From Paramoeba atlantica (taxonomy: Eukaryota > Discosea), in NCBI GenBank assembly GCA_977017575.1, contig CDRNVI010000060.1, forward strand, positions 434,001 to 498,000: a stretch of 64,000 bases of DNA. The letters run 5' to 3'. The notes under the pieces are model-generated. The model saw only the letters and a program-made list of their open reading frames with translations. It was not told where the DNA came from and ran no database searches. This document shows, piece after piece, positions 18,209 through 27,555 of this stretch (position 1 is the first letter of the stretch; each line of letters starts with the position of its first letter). The position numbers were made by a program, and so were the translations under genes.

Positions 18209-20002
18209 CGCACCGTCGATTTTAGCAACGCGTATAATACACCACAACGCAACGCCATTGCTGAGGCACTCCTTGGTAATCCCATTTTCAAGCCTTTCAT
18301 GCGCCTATTCTACCTAGAATATGGGATTCCCTCTGAGCTGCTATTTTTTGCGCACAATGCTCTGTTTGCTACCATCGAAAGCTCTTCAGGAATTCGCCAA
18401 GGATCGGCACTTTCATCAATGTACTTCTGCGCACTTTTGCAAGGCCCGCTACGAGAACTCATGCACCTCTATCCTGACGTGAAGATCCGAGCATACCAAG
18501 ACGATGTGACTTTGAGCTCCAAAAACGTGCAAGCATTGGAGGCAGCTTTCTTTTACCTGCGTGAGATCGCCGCAGAGATGAACCTCCGAATTAATTTCCA
18601 GAAATGCGATTGGTTTCAGAAGAACATTCCCAACATAGCTCAGCCTCCTCCGTTGGAAAAACTTGGAGTAAACTTTTGCAGTGATGCGATAAAAGTCTTA
18701 GGCGCATACGTAGGTACAGACCAAGTCGTGGAAAATCTGCTGATCAAGAAAATGGAGAAACACAAGTGCCTATTCCGCAGGTTGTTGCTTATGGGTCCCA
18801 GTAATTTGTCTCTTGCCATTCTCCGCCGTTGTACGATTCCACGGCACGATTACCATCTACGAGTACATCGGCCAGGCGCTACTTTCCAACTAGCACAATC
18901 CTTCGAGAACCAAGTAAACAAAGTTCTAGAAAAGTGGAGTGGAGCAGACGCAAACGCCCTGAAACTCGCCGCTCTACCACAGAAACTCGGTGGCCTAGGC
19001 TTAATTTCCTCGACTCTGAAGCAAAAACATTTCTTCGAAACTGCCAGCAAATCTATTGATGAGCACCTTAAACCCAATAACGCTCCGGTAGATCAGAAAG
19101 GCAGCGAAAAAGCTGTGAAACAACCGCAAAGTCGAGGAGAGGCAGCGCGCAAGCTATTGAAAAAGAAGCTAAGTGCAGAACACGATAAACAGATAACTGA
19201 GCTGCAGAAGGATTCTCACATGGGACTTTTATTGAAGCGTACAAAGGAATCAAACATGCATTTAGAAAGCACCAGCAATTATGTAAACCCGTACCTCTTC
19301 CGATACACTTTGATGATGCGTTTGGGCATCGGATTACATAACGCACCGGCCGATGTTATATGCCCTGGATGCTGTGGCCATGAATCTCCTACCAGCATTA
19401 TACCACACGTCGCAGGATGCTCCCGGTGCTCGGGCATGAATTGCACCAAAAAGCACTCACACATAGTGAGGTACCTCGCAGATTTGTGCTCCAAAGCTGG
19501 TCTCCCTTGTATTATCGAACCGCGCATCCATTCTTCGTTTTTCTGTACTAAGTGCAAGTGTTCCATCTCAGCGGAAGTAGCTGAACATCATCCTTGCAAA
19601 GCCCGCAGAATCCGATCCGGTCCTGATCTTGCTATTATGTGGCCCCACATGGGGGAGGTCCTGTATGATTTTACCGTTGTTCACACTTGTTGCAGCAGCT
19701 ATGCCAAACAAACAAGTACAGCGCTGATGCAGCACGTGCTCGACAAGAAATTCAAGAAGTACGTTACGGAGAAAGGCGTAGAAAGCGACTCTTTTCGTTG
19801 CCTGGCCGCCTCTGACTGCGGTCTTCTGCACAACGACACCAAAACCCTCCTCAAGGCATTATCCCAACGAGCCAAACAAAAGTACGAAGACGTACGTGAG
19901 GCCTTCCAACTCGAGATAGAAAAGCTAGCAGCGTATACTATTGTATCGCAGCTCCGCGAGTATATTCCAGAAGCACATTGGATTGGTGGACTGCGTCAGT
20001 GA
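18206..20002 (+). pseudogene. Family A RT-endonuclease copy, 5'-truncated
   Basis: Starts immediately after a 29-A run at motif A (TVDFSNAYNTPQRNAIAE) and stays open to TGA, almost 600 codons. Motif B SSGIRQGSALSSMYFC, motif C AYQDDVTLSSKN, then a thumb/linker (FRRLLLMGPSNLSLAILRR). The zinc finger is CPGCCGHESPTS...HVAGCSRCSGMNC, and the REL core RSGPDLAIMWPHMGEVLYDF with FTVVHTCC. N-terminal domains and RT fingers are absent, so it cannot encode a working RT, but the endonuclease half looks intact. Confidence 0.92.
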
Positions 20003-20330
20003 GTCGACCAACAAGTTCGCACATTAGAAAAGCTCTTAAAAGTTCTTATTATTATTCACAACGATTATCCGTGTTTAGAATGCCTGCGAGATTTAGGATA
20101 ATACGAACGATCTTTGGGAGAAGGCTCAGAAAAAAAAAAAAAAAAATAGAATATATTTTAGAAGAAAGAATTTTTCAGTCTTGAACGTTTGAGGTGGAAT
20201 CTTAAGACCACTTTTGAAATGAATAGGTATAAACAAAAGGATTAAATCCCCAAATGCATATATACGGTTATGTGATCTCCGGGAAGTATTAGAACGAGCA
20301 AAATACATTGTTTTTTACTTCGTCATCTGA
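20003..20330 (+). other. Family A 3' flank with A-runs
   Basis: No gene. About 18 A occur at 20129-20146, followed by AT-rich sequence up to the end of the minus-strand fragment. Confidence 0.5.
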
Positions 20331-20879
20331 CTATGACGGAACCAAAAAAACATCAATCTCCACTTCTTTTTGATCCGGATGAGGCTGGATTCTGGAACGT
20401 GTGACAGAAGCGCTCCCGAAGGAGGTACGGAAGAGCAATTTATCTTTTTCGTAATTATATTCGTTGTCGTATGACCTCCGGATATGTCGTTCGCACCTCT
20501 CCTTCACAGCCTTATTTGTGGTTTTTGATAGGCTGAGTGAAGAAGATTCTGCTCCCGCAAACTGGAATTCGAAGTCCTCAGTTGGACGGACGCTGGAGAA
20601 AAGTTCCTCTTCCGTGCTTGTCTGCTGTTGCCCTGTATCTGGGGTCTCACCTTCCACAGAGTTCGTAATGCTGAGTGCAATCTCGTCCGCTCGCCGTAAA
20701 GATTCAGCTGAAGGATTAGGTGGGAGGGGTGTAGTGTATAAGTCTACATGGTACGTACTCTTGCCTTCAACAAGGTCCTTGTTTGCGTCGAATTGGTCCC
20801 AGCAGCCGAGTGTGTGTGCTTTCACCTCGCGCTCGAAGTTCGAGACCTGCTTCGCCTTAGATCGAGTTAAAACAACCAT
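20331..20879 (-). pseudogene. SL-led N-terminal fragment of a REL retroelement
   Basis: Minus-strand ORF of about 182 codons with a true ATG 36 nt after an SL relic. It begins MVVLTRSKAKQVSNFERE, then GCWDQFDANKDLVEG and YHVDLYTTPLPP: the same N-terminal motif as families C (12813) and A (47797). A charged linker follows and the ORF ends without reaching an RT, so only the 5' end is preserved. The short recurrent TRSKAK box may be a nuclear-localisation or nucleic-acid-binding patch; that is a guess from basic residues only. Confidence 0.75.
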
Positions 20880-20915
20880 GGGGCGTAAGAGTGAGATAAA
20901 GAAAAGAAAATAATT

Positions 20916-20951
20916 CAACAAGGTACAGAAACTGTATCTTTATCGTTAAAG
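20916..20951 (-). other. Spliced-leader relic, complete 36-nt form
   Basis: On the minus strand this follows about 17 A (T-run 20952-20968) and precedes a pyrimidine-rich 5' UTR and ATG at 20879. It is the mirror of the poly(A)-SL junction at 12700-12764. Confidence 0.8.
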
Positions 20952-21050
20952 TTTTTTTTTTTTTTTTTGGGAGTTATGCGCAAAGAAAAGACTTCTAGAT
21001 TTTAACCCATCTAACCTAAATTTATTCATTACTAACAAAGGAAAAACCAC

Positions 21051-21505
21051 TTAGAAAGCGAGAGCCATCTCACTCTCATCAGAAATAAACTTCTTCAACT
21101 GCGAAAAGGTCACAGCTCCGTTGAGTTCCTGTAAGTGGAGAGTAAATTCTTGGAGAGTGTTCTCTCTATTCTGGAAGTCGCCGAGTTATTTTTCCTTATT
21201 GTAAGACAAAAAAATAAACAACAAAAACACTGAGACAAGTTTTTAAGCTTGTCATCTCAAATACTTCTTAAGAAAAGAAAGGTGGAGAGTACCCCCGGAC
21301 AACACTGGCAGACACTCGAAGCATTCCTCCCTTATGAGTTCGGTTTTAACGTATGTGTTGATTTTCTTTTTGATAGCTTCGTTCATTAGTTGGGTGCACT
21401 TTTTGGAGCGATTCGTGACTGAGAGCTCGTGTATGACCGTAAGGTCATAAAAGACTTCGCCAGTATTCCAGTAAATGACCAGGTCCGGACCAGAGTTGTT
21501 GTTGA
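21051..21505 (-). pseudogene. Family B C-terminal (REL) fragment, disrupted
   Basis: Minus-strand reading gives NNSGPDLVIYWNTGEVFYDL (REL core), TVIHELSVTNRSKKCTQLMN and CLPVLSGGTLH, then a stop. The true C-terminus (LQELNGAVTFSQLKKF to TAA at 21051) resumes beyond about 70-100 bases that include the inverted repeat GACAAG...CTTGTC (21230-21250). An internal insertion or rearrangement separates the parts. On its 5' side the frame runs open through the minisatellite, which has replaced everything upstream. Confidence 0.8.
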
Positions 21506-21564
21506 ACCTTTTTTTTTCTTTTCTAAGTTCTAAAACCACTATGTCTGGGCGGGGCGCCGGCCCC

Positions 21565-23193
21565 ATATCGTTGGCGACAGGCGCGGAGGAAACGTCGGCG
21601 ATATCAACACTTCTTCGCGGACCGAATTGGGTGCCTGAAATCTTGAGCCTTGAAAATCCTCTTCTGCTCGGTTTTGGGTGTCCGCTCGGACTGCGGATAT
21701 CGTTGGCGAGAGGCGCGGAGGAAACGGCGGCGATGTCAACACTTCTTCGCGGACCGAATTGGGTGCCTGGAATCTTGAGCCTTGAAAATCCTCTTCTGCT
21801 CGGTTTTGGGTGTCCGCTCGGACTGCGGATATCGTTGGCGAGAGGCGCGGAGGAAACGGCGGCGATATCAACACTTCTTCGCGGACCGAATTGGGTGCCT
21901 GGAATCTTGAGCCTTGAAAATCCTCTTCTGCTCGGTTTTGGGTGTCCGCTCGGACTGCGGATATCGTTGGCGAGAGGCGCGGAGGAAACGGCGGCGATAT
22001 CAACACTTCTTCGCGGACCGAATTGGGTGCCTGGAATCTTGAGCCTTGAAAATCCTCTTCTGCTCGGTTTTGGGTGTCCGCTCGGACTGCGGATATCGTT
22101 GGCGAGAGGCGCGGAGGAAACGGCGGCGATGTCAACACTTCTTCGCGGACCGAATTGGGTGCCTGGAATCTTGAGCCTTGAAAATCCTCTTCTGCTCGGT
22201 TTTGGGTGTCCGCTCGGACTGCGGATATCGTTGGCGAGAGGCGCGGAGGAAACGGCGGCGATATCAACACTTCTTCGCGGACCGAATTGGGTGCCTGGAA
22301 TCTTGAGCCTTGAAAATCCTCTTCTGCTCGGTTTTGGGTGTCCACTCGGACTGCGGATATCGTTGGCGAGAGGCGCGGAGGAAACGGCGGCGATGTCAAC
22401 ACTTCTTCGCGGACCGAATTGGGTGCCTGGAATCTTGAGCCTTGAAAATCCTCTTCTGCTCGGTTTTGGGTGTCCGCTCGGACTGCGGATATCGTTGGCG
22501 AGAGGCGCGGAGGAAACGGCGGCGATGTCAACACTTCTTCGCGGACCGAATTGGGTGCCTGGAATCTTGAGCCTTGAAAATCCTCTTCTGCTCGGTTTTG
22601 GGTGTCCGCTCGGACTGCGGATATCGTTGGCGAGAGGCGCGGAGGAAACGGCGGCGATGTCAACACTTCTTCGCGGACCGAATTGGGTGCCTGGAATCTT
22701 GAGCCTTGAAAATCCTCTTCTGCTCGGTTTTGGGTGTCCGCTCGGACTGCGGATATCGTTGGCGAGAGGCGCGGAGGAAACGGCGGCGATATCAACACTT
22801 CTTCGCGGACCGAATTGGGTGCCTGGAATCTTGAGCCTTGAAAATCCTCTTCTGCTCGGTTTTGGGTGTCCACTCGGACTGCGGATATCGTTGGCGAGAG
22901 GCGCGGAGGAAACGGCGGCGATGTCAACACTTCTTCGCGGACCGAATTGGGTGCCTGGAATCTTGAGCCTTGAAAATCCTCTTCTGCTCGGTTTTGGGTG
23001 TCCGCTCGGACTGCGGATATCGTTGGCGAGAGGCGCGGAGGAAACGGCGGCGATGTCAACACTTCTTCGCGGACCGAATTGGGTGCCTGGAATCTTGAGC
23101 CTTGAAAATCCTCTTCTGCTCGGTTTTGGGTGTCCGCTCGGACTGCGGATATCGTTGGCGAGAGGCGCGGAGGAAACGGCGGTGATCTCAACA
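21565..23193. repeat. 132-bp minisatellite, about 12.3 units
   Basis: Unit of 132 bp counted from successive ATATCGTTGGCGA starts (21565, 21697, ... 23149). Units are nearly identical, with alternating variants (GATGTCAACAC or GATATCAACAC; TCCGCTCGG or TCCACTCGG). Since 132 is a multiple of 3, three frames stay open for 500-700 codons, giving apparent long proteins that I regard as repeat artefacts. It sits directly upstream, on the minus strand, of the B endonuclease remnant. Confidence 0.95.
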
Positions 23194-23720
23194 GGGGAAG
23201 CCGAGTAAATTGGAAATAAGTTAAGGCTGAAAGTTGCAGCTATAAGGTTAAAAAGAAAAAAAAAATCTCCTAAAAAAAAAACACCACCGTACTGCACACG
23301 TCGTTCCTTTACAAAAAAAAAAAAAATTTTAAGAGATCTACATACATTCATATCCCCCCCAATAAAGAAATATTAAGAGATCTACTCAAAAAAAAAAAAA
23401 AAAAAAAAAAAAAACAAGGGAAGGGTCCACAAGTCAGGCCGTGGTGAGGTCGAAAGACCCGGTCCGGAACGCGCGGATGGATTGGGCGTGGATTGCTTCC
23501 TTTTTTATTATTATTGTTATCAGAATCATAAATAACTTAAGGCAGGTTGAATTACTAGTTTTGGGCTACAACATGTGAAATTGCTAATTTGATTGCTTGT
23601 TTACAAATCATATACCCCCCCCAATGGACCTTCATGGTTCATGTATTGGGTAATATAGAGGCAATGCCGCGTTTCATACTTCTCCCCCCTTATTAATCGC
23701 AAAAAAAAAAAAAAAAAAAA
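23194..23720 (+). other. Retroelement tail fragments with poly(A) tracts
   Basis: No gene. Contains A-runs near 23270, 23312 and 23387-23414, a family C-type 3' UTR remnant (ACAAGGGAAGGGTCCACAAG), the terminal motif GCTAATTTGATTGCTTG, and a final run of about 20 A at 23701-23720. Confidence 0.6.
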
Positions 23721-23941
23721 CCAGAGCGGCATAGACGCCTTCCAGCGCATACTTTCTGGTGCGTTGATCGATTTTCTGGGTTAATGCTAATTCCGCATGT
23801 CAGACATTTCCAGGAAGAGAAAGCTCTGGGCTCTTTTTCGCAGGGTAAACCCGCTTTGTGGCAAAGACGTTGTAGAAAAGTTACGAGCGAATTGTGTTTC
23901 ATCGTTGTGTTAAATCCGGAGCATTGGGCGCAGCCTGGGAT
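23721..23941 (-). pseudogene. Family B zinc-finger fragment, inverted
   Basis: Minus-strand frame IPGCAQCSGFNTTMKHNS, then LVTFLQRLCHKAGLPCEKEP, FSSWKCLTCGISINPENR and HQKVCAGRRLCRSG. This is the zinc-finger region just before the REL core, cut where PDL should begin by the plus-strand poly(A). It is head-to-head with the B element starting at 23986. Confidence 0.85.
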
Positions 23942-24343
23942 ATGATATTGTTGTCTTTTTTCCTTTTCTTATTCTCTCACCCTTCATGGGCATGTTCACC
24001 CGGAGCCGCGCGAAGGAGACGGGAGTAGCTCCCGTTGTCCAGCCGCTGCCGCCGACCCGCCGGAAGAAAAAATACCCTTTAGGGCGGGCGCCATCGTCGG
24101 GCGCTTCTCCTCCACCGACGTCGCCTCCACCGCCGCCGCGCGAGCCGTCAATTCCTCTACCGTCACCTCCTCCTACTCCGCTGCGTGCGCCATCACCACC
24201 TCCAGCGCTGCCGCTCCCAATGTCGCCTCCTCCTCTGCCGCGCGCGCTGTCGTTCCCTACGACGCGATCGCCTTCCCCTCCTCCCGCCGCGCCACCTTCT
24301 ACTCCCCCCTTACATACCTAGGGTGGGTATGATCAGGGCCCCG

Positions 24344-24480
24344 CGGGTGACACTACCCGGTGCCAGCAAAACAAGGCACAAAATAACTAGGGTAACGGTC
24401 ACCCAGACATTGCAGCGTGAGAATGACACCGCCCGGTACATATAACAACGTACTAAGGAACTAGGGTGGGTGTCATTCAG
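24344..24480 (+). ncRNA. Tandem conserved hairpin modules in the SINE head
   Basis: Module 1: GGGTGAC/GTCACCC outer stem, TACCC/GGGTA, GTGCC/GGCAC inner stem, loop AGCAAAACAA. Module 2: GAATGACACC/GGTGTCATTC outer stem, CCC/GGG, GTAC/GTAC inner stem, loop ATATAACAAC. Both keep an unpaired ..AACTAGGGT-type 3' strand. Stem sequences change between copies while pairing is kept, which points to selection or common descent of an RNA structure. Function unknown. Confidence 0.65.
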
Positions 24481-24489
24481 CATAATCTT

Positions 24490-24525
24490 TGGAGTGTGTT
24501 GTGTTTTTTCACTTCAAAAGAAGTG
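24490..24525 (+). terminator. Hairpin plus T-run (Pol III-like terminator) in SINE
   Basis: CACTTC-AAAA-GAAGTG is followed by TTTTTT and preceded by another T6. In the second copy (46370-46412) the equivalent is CCACCCT...AGAGTGG followed by T8: different bases, same design. T-runs would terminate RNA polymerase III. Confidence 0.5.
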
Positions 24526-26143
24526 TTTTTTCATAAAGAATATTTTCTTGTAGTATATACAAGGGGTTAAAAAAGATAAGCTGGCTGCTCGCGCTCGATC
24601 TGGTCAAATCTTCGGATTTGACTTGCGTGCTGCGTGGCACAGCTCCTAGCAAGCGATAAGGGGGGGCTTGTCCTAGGGAGGTAACATCTCCTCGGAGATA
24701 TATTGCCTAAAAATCAATCAATCAATCATTCTACTCCCCCCTTAGCGCCGCCTTCTCCTCCCGCCGCGCCTTCTCCCCCTCCAGCCGCGCTGCCTTTGTC
24801 ACAATCACCGAGTCGCCATCCGCTTGCGACGCTTTCCACGGAAGAAAACTCGAAGTCCAAAGTGGATAATCAGTTGCCACTGCCATTGCCAGTACCCAGA
24901 AAAATTAAAATCGTATCATCTACGCGCGAATTGATCAACTTCAGCCGAAATCGGGCCACACGAAATGCGACGACTGCGGACGACGTGGGATCGAGAAAGG
25001 ACCGAGAGAGGGACGAGGAAGGAAAGATGTGCGGAACGAGGCCAGGAGCAACAACGCCAGGAAGTAACAAAAACTGCAATAATCGGACCCCAGACAGTCG
25101 AGCAGAAGAAAACCGAGTAAGAGACATAGAAGGGGAGATCAATACTGCCCCACGAAAGCCAAAGTTTCTGAACCGTCCGAAGCGCAGACCGAAGCTCAAC
25201 TTAGTTAATGAGGAGATTTTGGCAAGAATCGGAAGGAATACAGAGGCACACACAACACATCAGAAGAACGAGGAATCTCCCAAGAACATCCGGAAAAGTG
25301 ATATCAACGCAAGAAAGGACGACCACGTGACGCGACTAACTAAGGGAGCAACGCCGCAGAAAATTAGCGAGATTACTCCCACCAAGATCAGCGGTACAAC
25401 CTCGGGGGATGACGAAATCACATCGCGAGAGGACATTGTCTACCACGACTGCGAATCTCCACAAGACCTGCTTAAGCAGATCGACGTGAGGCAGATAGGG
25501 AACGAAAACACTAATCACGTGCAAGGAAATATTGAAAATGCCAGACTGACAACTCCAACAAACTTGATTGACGACAACACGGGAGACGGAATACGTTTGA
25601 CCGAGCTGGCAAGGATCAGCAACATAGTACACGGTGAGCCAGCAAATGCCGAGAAGAGTGTTCCGCAGCAGCGAATTCGATTTATCGGAGAAAATGGAGC
25701 GGAGGAAGATATGAGGCATATAGACGAAGCATGGGCAGAGAGCTTGGAAGGAACCACCAATATTAAAACCCAATTTCCGATACCAGGGGACGAGATATGG
25801 AAGCAATCTAAACAGATCAAAGCGGGAACAAAATGCACCATTGTGTGGACATTCGATCGCAACGACGAGATCAACGTATCGATCGGGAAAGTCACACGGA
25901 CACACAGCAAACGTGGAGGTCTGGGGAAATTATCTATGTTGTATCAAGGAGTTCGTGGGTACAGCGTCGGCGACGAATTCAAAGGAACGCTTCCGCCACA
26001 AGAAGCCGTAAGAGTTTATCGAATATTATGGCACCAGGCCCCTCCCTCGATAGACGAGACCGTACGGCGAGACTCTTTCATGGAAAATCATCAACTAGCG
26101 GAGCATTTGACTTGCGGAAACGAGGGAATTGATCAGGCCAGGG

Positions 26144-26300
26144 GGGGCATTCGATGAAAATTCATCGAACGCACCGTGCGTTCGATGAATATTCATTGAA
26201 CGGCGTCCCGTTCGATGACCAGGCGTCCCGTTCGATGAATATTCATCGAACGGGCAGTGCGTTCGATGAATCATTCATCCAACGGGCACTGCTGCACGAA
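26144..26300. repeat. Left palindrome array of TIR element 2
   Basis: Includes a perfect 28-bp palindrome at 26227-26254 with the core TTCGATGAATATTCATCGAA, plus near-palindromic neighbours spaced by GCGTCCC and GGCAGTGC. The core differs from element 1 (GAATATTC versus GAGTACTC) but symmetry is kept. Confidence 0.9.
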
Positions 26301-26377
26301 TTTTTCGTCTCGATTTTTTTTGGGGGGAATTTGAACATTACCATCTCGTTTACATGTCTGGAGGCAAGGCCCAACTG

Positions 26378-26677
26378 TCAGCGAAGCCCAAGTGTGCAAG
26401 CAAGGCCCCCGTCTGCGAGCAAGGCCCAACTGTGAGCGTAGCCCGCTTCTGGAGGCAAAAGCCCCCCTTTGCGAGCAAGGCCCAACTGTGAGCGTAGCCC
26501 TGGGACATAATTATATTTTTTGGCGACCCGCGCGCTCCATGCGGAGGTGGTGGATATTAGCACGGCGGGCGGATGAGTTGGCATCACGGCCTTCTTTTTC
26601 CATCGGGCACGAGGGAGCGGCAAAATCTCAGGAGCTACTCCTGATTCTTTTGCTTTGGAGCGTGTGAACACTCCCAT
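26378..26677 (-). pseudogene. SL-led N-terminal retroelement fragment captured by TIR element 2
   Basis: On the minus strand, ATG at 26677 lies 23 nt after the SL relic and opens MGVFTRSKAKESGVAP, EILPLPRARWKKKA, then a region made from repeated GGGCTACGCTCACAGTTGGG units. It matches 333-614 of TIR element 1 and resembles the B element N-terminus at 23986. It is not linked to any RT here. Confidence 0.7.
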
Positions 26678-26700
26678 GAAAGGTAAAAAAAGTAAATAAT

Positions 26701-26736
26701 CAACAAGGTACAGAAACTGTATCTTTATCGTTAAAG
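26701..26736 (-). other. Spliced-leader relic, complete 36-nt form
   Basis: Same sequence and downstream leader as at 1696-1731. Here the SL, 5' UTR and ATG are contiguous, showing a trans-spliced mRNA 5' end. Confidence 0.8.
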
Positions 26737-26823
26737 ATTATTGTAAGTGTGCTTCTCTCTAGATTCGTGGGAAGCAATTTGCGAAGCCCAGCTACCTTGA
26801 TAACAAATTTTAGTACCCATTTT

Positions 26824-26915
26824 GGCCGCGCGGGGGCCCCCGCGTGAGCGGGGGTGCGCGCGGCCGCGAAACGGCGAGGGCCCGCGTGAGCGGGCCTGAG
26901 CCGTACCCCGCGTAG
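26824..26915. repeat. GC-rich double hairpin, copy in TIR element 2
   Basis: Same pair of GTGA-capped stems as at 1815-1910. Confidence 0.8.
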
Positions 26916-27404
26916 GATTCCCCTGTGCGTCGTTAGTGGGAAGCAATTTGCGAAGCTCACTGAATTTCGTAGTTTTCGCTACGCAGGCGTTGTCAACGTA
27001 TATAGTGAAGTGTAGGATACTGAACGCACGGAAAATGAAAATCAAAAAAAATTCTTGGGTGTTCCACAAAAGTCCTTGACATATGCAAAAGTCGTTGACT
27101 TGCACCGTAAATTTCCGTTCGTTGAGTACTCAACGAAAATCCGGCAGTTCGTTGAGTACAACGAACGTACCCCCAACCCAATATTTTTTGGGTCGCGCAC
27201 TGAGGACCTGTGTCTGCCACTTCCGCAGGTTTGTGTATTTGTAAGTTATGATTTCATCTTTGTAAACTTATGAGGCAATAGTTTTAAGAATCCTTCCGCT
27301 TTTTGATAACGTTTCGGATTTGTTTTTGTCTTACGGATCAAGGTAGCAGCCAGGAGCATGATGCAGACCGAAACGAGCTTTTTTTTTACAAAAAAAAATG
27401 CGTT

Positions 27405-27548
27405 TTCATTCATCGAACAGGACATCCTGTTCGATGAATGATTCATCGAACGGGTCGTACTGCAATCCATTCATCGAACAGGATGTCCTGTTCGATGAAT
27501 ATTCATCGAACGCACTGTCCGTTCGATGAATATTCATCGAGTGCCCCC
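27405..27548. repeat. Right palindrome array of TIR element 2
   Basis: GTTCGATGAATATTCATCGA units alternate with AACAGGA..TCCTGTT inverted repeats, mirroring the left array and ending in GTGCCCCCCC. Confidence 0.9.
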
Positions 27549-27555
27549 CCTCCCC

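Larger units (their letters stand above)
24313..24728 (+). mobile_element. Structured SINE-like element, copy 1 (complete)
   Basis: Flanked by a 16-bp duplication, TTCTACTCCCCCCTTA (24297-24312 and 24729-24744), and ending in a tandem AATCAATCAATCA tail: hallmarks of a non-autonomous element mobilised by a non-LTR RT. The 416 bp contain no ORF. The head holds repeats of a hairpin module (24313-24331, 24344-24407, 24424-24480), then AATCTTTGG (Sm-site-like) and CACTTC-AAAA-GAAGTG followed by TTTTTT. The body holds GTCAAATC-TTCG-GATTTGAC and ATCTC-CTCG-GAGAT hairpins. The related copy at 46150-46577 shares head and layout. Confidence 0.85.
23986..26135 (+). pseudogene. Family B ORF, N-terminal half (interrupted by SINE)
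   Basis: Starts MGMFTRSRAKETGVAP and continues with a Pro/Ser-rich low-complexity segment, split by the SINE at PPSTPPL. From 24745 the frame resumes APPSPPAAPSPPP, then a long basic, Thr/Asn-rich linker with SRE-like acidic patches (FHDCE relative YHDCESPQDLL). A beta-rich module at 25820-26040 reads GTKCTIVWTFDRND, VSIGKVTRTHSKRGG, GDEFKGTLPP, VRVYRILW. TIR element 2 interrupts at NEGID. No enzymatic residues lie in this half; it probably binds nucleic acid or other Gag copies (inference). Confidence 0.8.
26136..27555. mobile_element. TIR element 2 (foldback/MULE-like) inside family B ORF
   Basis: Flanked by AATTGATCA (26127-26135 and 27556-27564). TIRs: GGCCAGGGGGGGCATTCGAT on the left and GGGGAGGGGGGGCACTCGAT on the right, read inward. 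It is 1420 bp without a transposase. Removing it restores the B reading frame, and the joined residues (..DHLPIPT) match the related B copy at 50.7-53.0 kb. It contains an antisense SL with retroelement N-terminus and the GC-rich double hairpin. Confidence 0.92.

Noticed and set aside
21252-23351. Three overlapping ORFs of 550-699 codons on both strands
   Set aside because: They are open only because the repeat unit is a multiple of three; I annotate the repeat and the genuine endonuclease remnant instead.
24386-24396. Telomere-like TAGGGT motifs in the SINE heads
   Set aside because: They occur once per hairpin module at a fixed structural position, not in tandem.
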